A stretch of 42,551 nt of DNA from Tritonibacter litoralis (GTDB lineage Bacteria; Pseudomonadota; Alphaproteobacteria; Rhodobacterales; Rhodobacteraceae). Shown here piece after piece: positions 42,529-42,551 of this stretch. The notes under the pieces are model-generated. The model saw nothing but the letters and a program-made list of their open reading frames with translations. It made no database searches and was not told the origin of the DNA. Position numbers and translations under genes: made by a program. Each line of letters starts with the position of its first letter. Within the stretch, counting starts at the first letter, position 1. Location: contig NZ_WIBF01000019.1 in assembly GCF_009496005.1 (NCBI RefSeq), positions 1-42,551 on the forward strand, written 5' to 3'.

Positions 42529-42551
42529 AAGCCAAGATAACTTTCAGCCGT

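Larger units (their letters stand above)
42200..42551. promoter_or_regulatory. AT-rich upstream region of the tssK operon, to the window end
   Basis: 352 bp with no supported gene. The first 230 bp are strongly AT-rich and should hold the tssK promoter. From about 42455 the composition becomes richer in GC, a 27-codon plus-strand frame starts at 42457, and an inverted repeat appears; this edge may belong to a different element. Confidence 0.4.

Noticed and set aside
42457-42540. 27-codon plus-strand frame at the right edge
   Set aside because: Too short, with no clear ribosome site or homology; kept only as part of the edge observation.
1-42551. tRNA, rRNA, CRISPR array or intact insertion sequence
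   Set aside because: None was seen on either strand; the only regular repeats are coding repeats of the adhesin.

Overview
This 42.5 kb window holds an almost complete type VI secretion system (T6SS) locus, probably from a marine alphaproteobacterium of the Rhodobacterales/Roseobacter type. That placement is inferred from the neighbouring families (IalB-like, DUF1036), the OmpA-fused TssL, the absence of a TssJ lipoprotein and a moderate GC content. No rRNA, tRNA, CRISPR array or intact insertion sequence was seen.

Layout, left to right. (1) 1-2261, minus strand: the N-terminal part of a large repetitive surface protein (adhesin/autotransporter passenger), cut by the window edge. (2) 2657-3169, plus strand: a secreted IalB-family protein. 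(3) 3274-9307, minus strand: a VgrG effector cassette running vgrG, DUF4123 adaptor, PAAR, small membrane protein, small conserved protein, LysM protein, two-domain DcrB/EagR-like protein. (4) 9621-23189, minus strand: the sheath/baseplate half of the T6SS (DUF6931-like gene, tagH/FHA, tssA, tssB, tssC, hcp, tssE, tssF, tssG, clpV), ending in an alpha/beta-hydrolase (lipase-like) gene. (5) 23494-27759, minus strand: an ExbB-ExbD-ExbD-TonB-like cluster with two exported proteins of unknown function. (6) 27927-31629, plus strand: three envelope genes, namely DUF1036, a peptidoglycan-binding-like protein, and an anchored M23 endopeptidase plus lytic transglycosylase. (7) 31669-42199, minus strand: the membrane-complex and regulatory half (tssK, tssL-OmpA, tssM, tagF, pppA, ppkA).

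How it works together. TssK/F/G/E/A, TssB/C, Hcp, VgrG and PAAR form the contractile machine, ClpV recycles the sheath, and TssL/TssM form the trans-envelope channel. PpkA, PppA, the FHA protein and TagF form the threonine-phosphorylation switch. Short acidic Thr-Ile/Val motifs at the N-termini of TssL and PpkA look like phospho-sites for the FHA protein.

The most unusual part is the proton-motive-force module in the middle. Its TonB-like protein has the exact SHLS transmembrane motif of TonB but lacks a recognisable TonB C-terminal domain. Instead it ends in a periplasmic domain of about 187 residues that is also the C-terminal domain of the kinase PpkA, with two cysteines exactly 52 residues apart in both. 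One of the two ExbD paralogues has Asn where the proton-carrying Asp should be. Together with the missing TssJ, this suggests an energised envelope module tied to the T6SS and its kinase.
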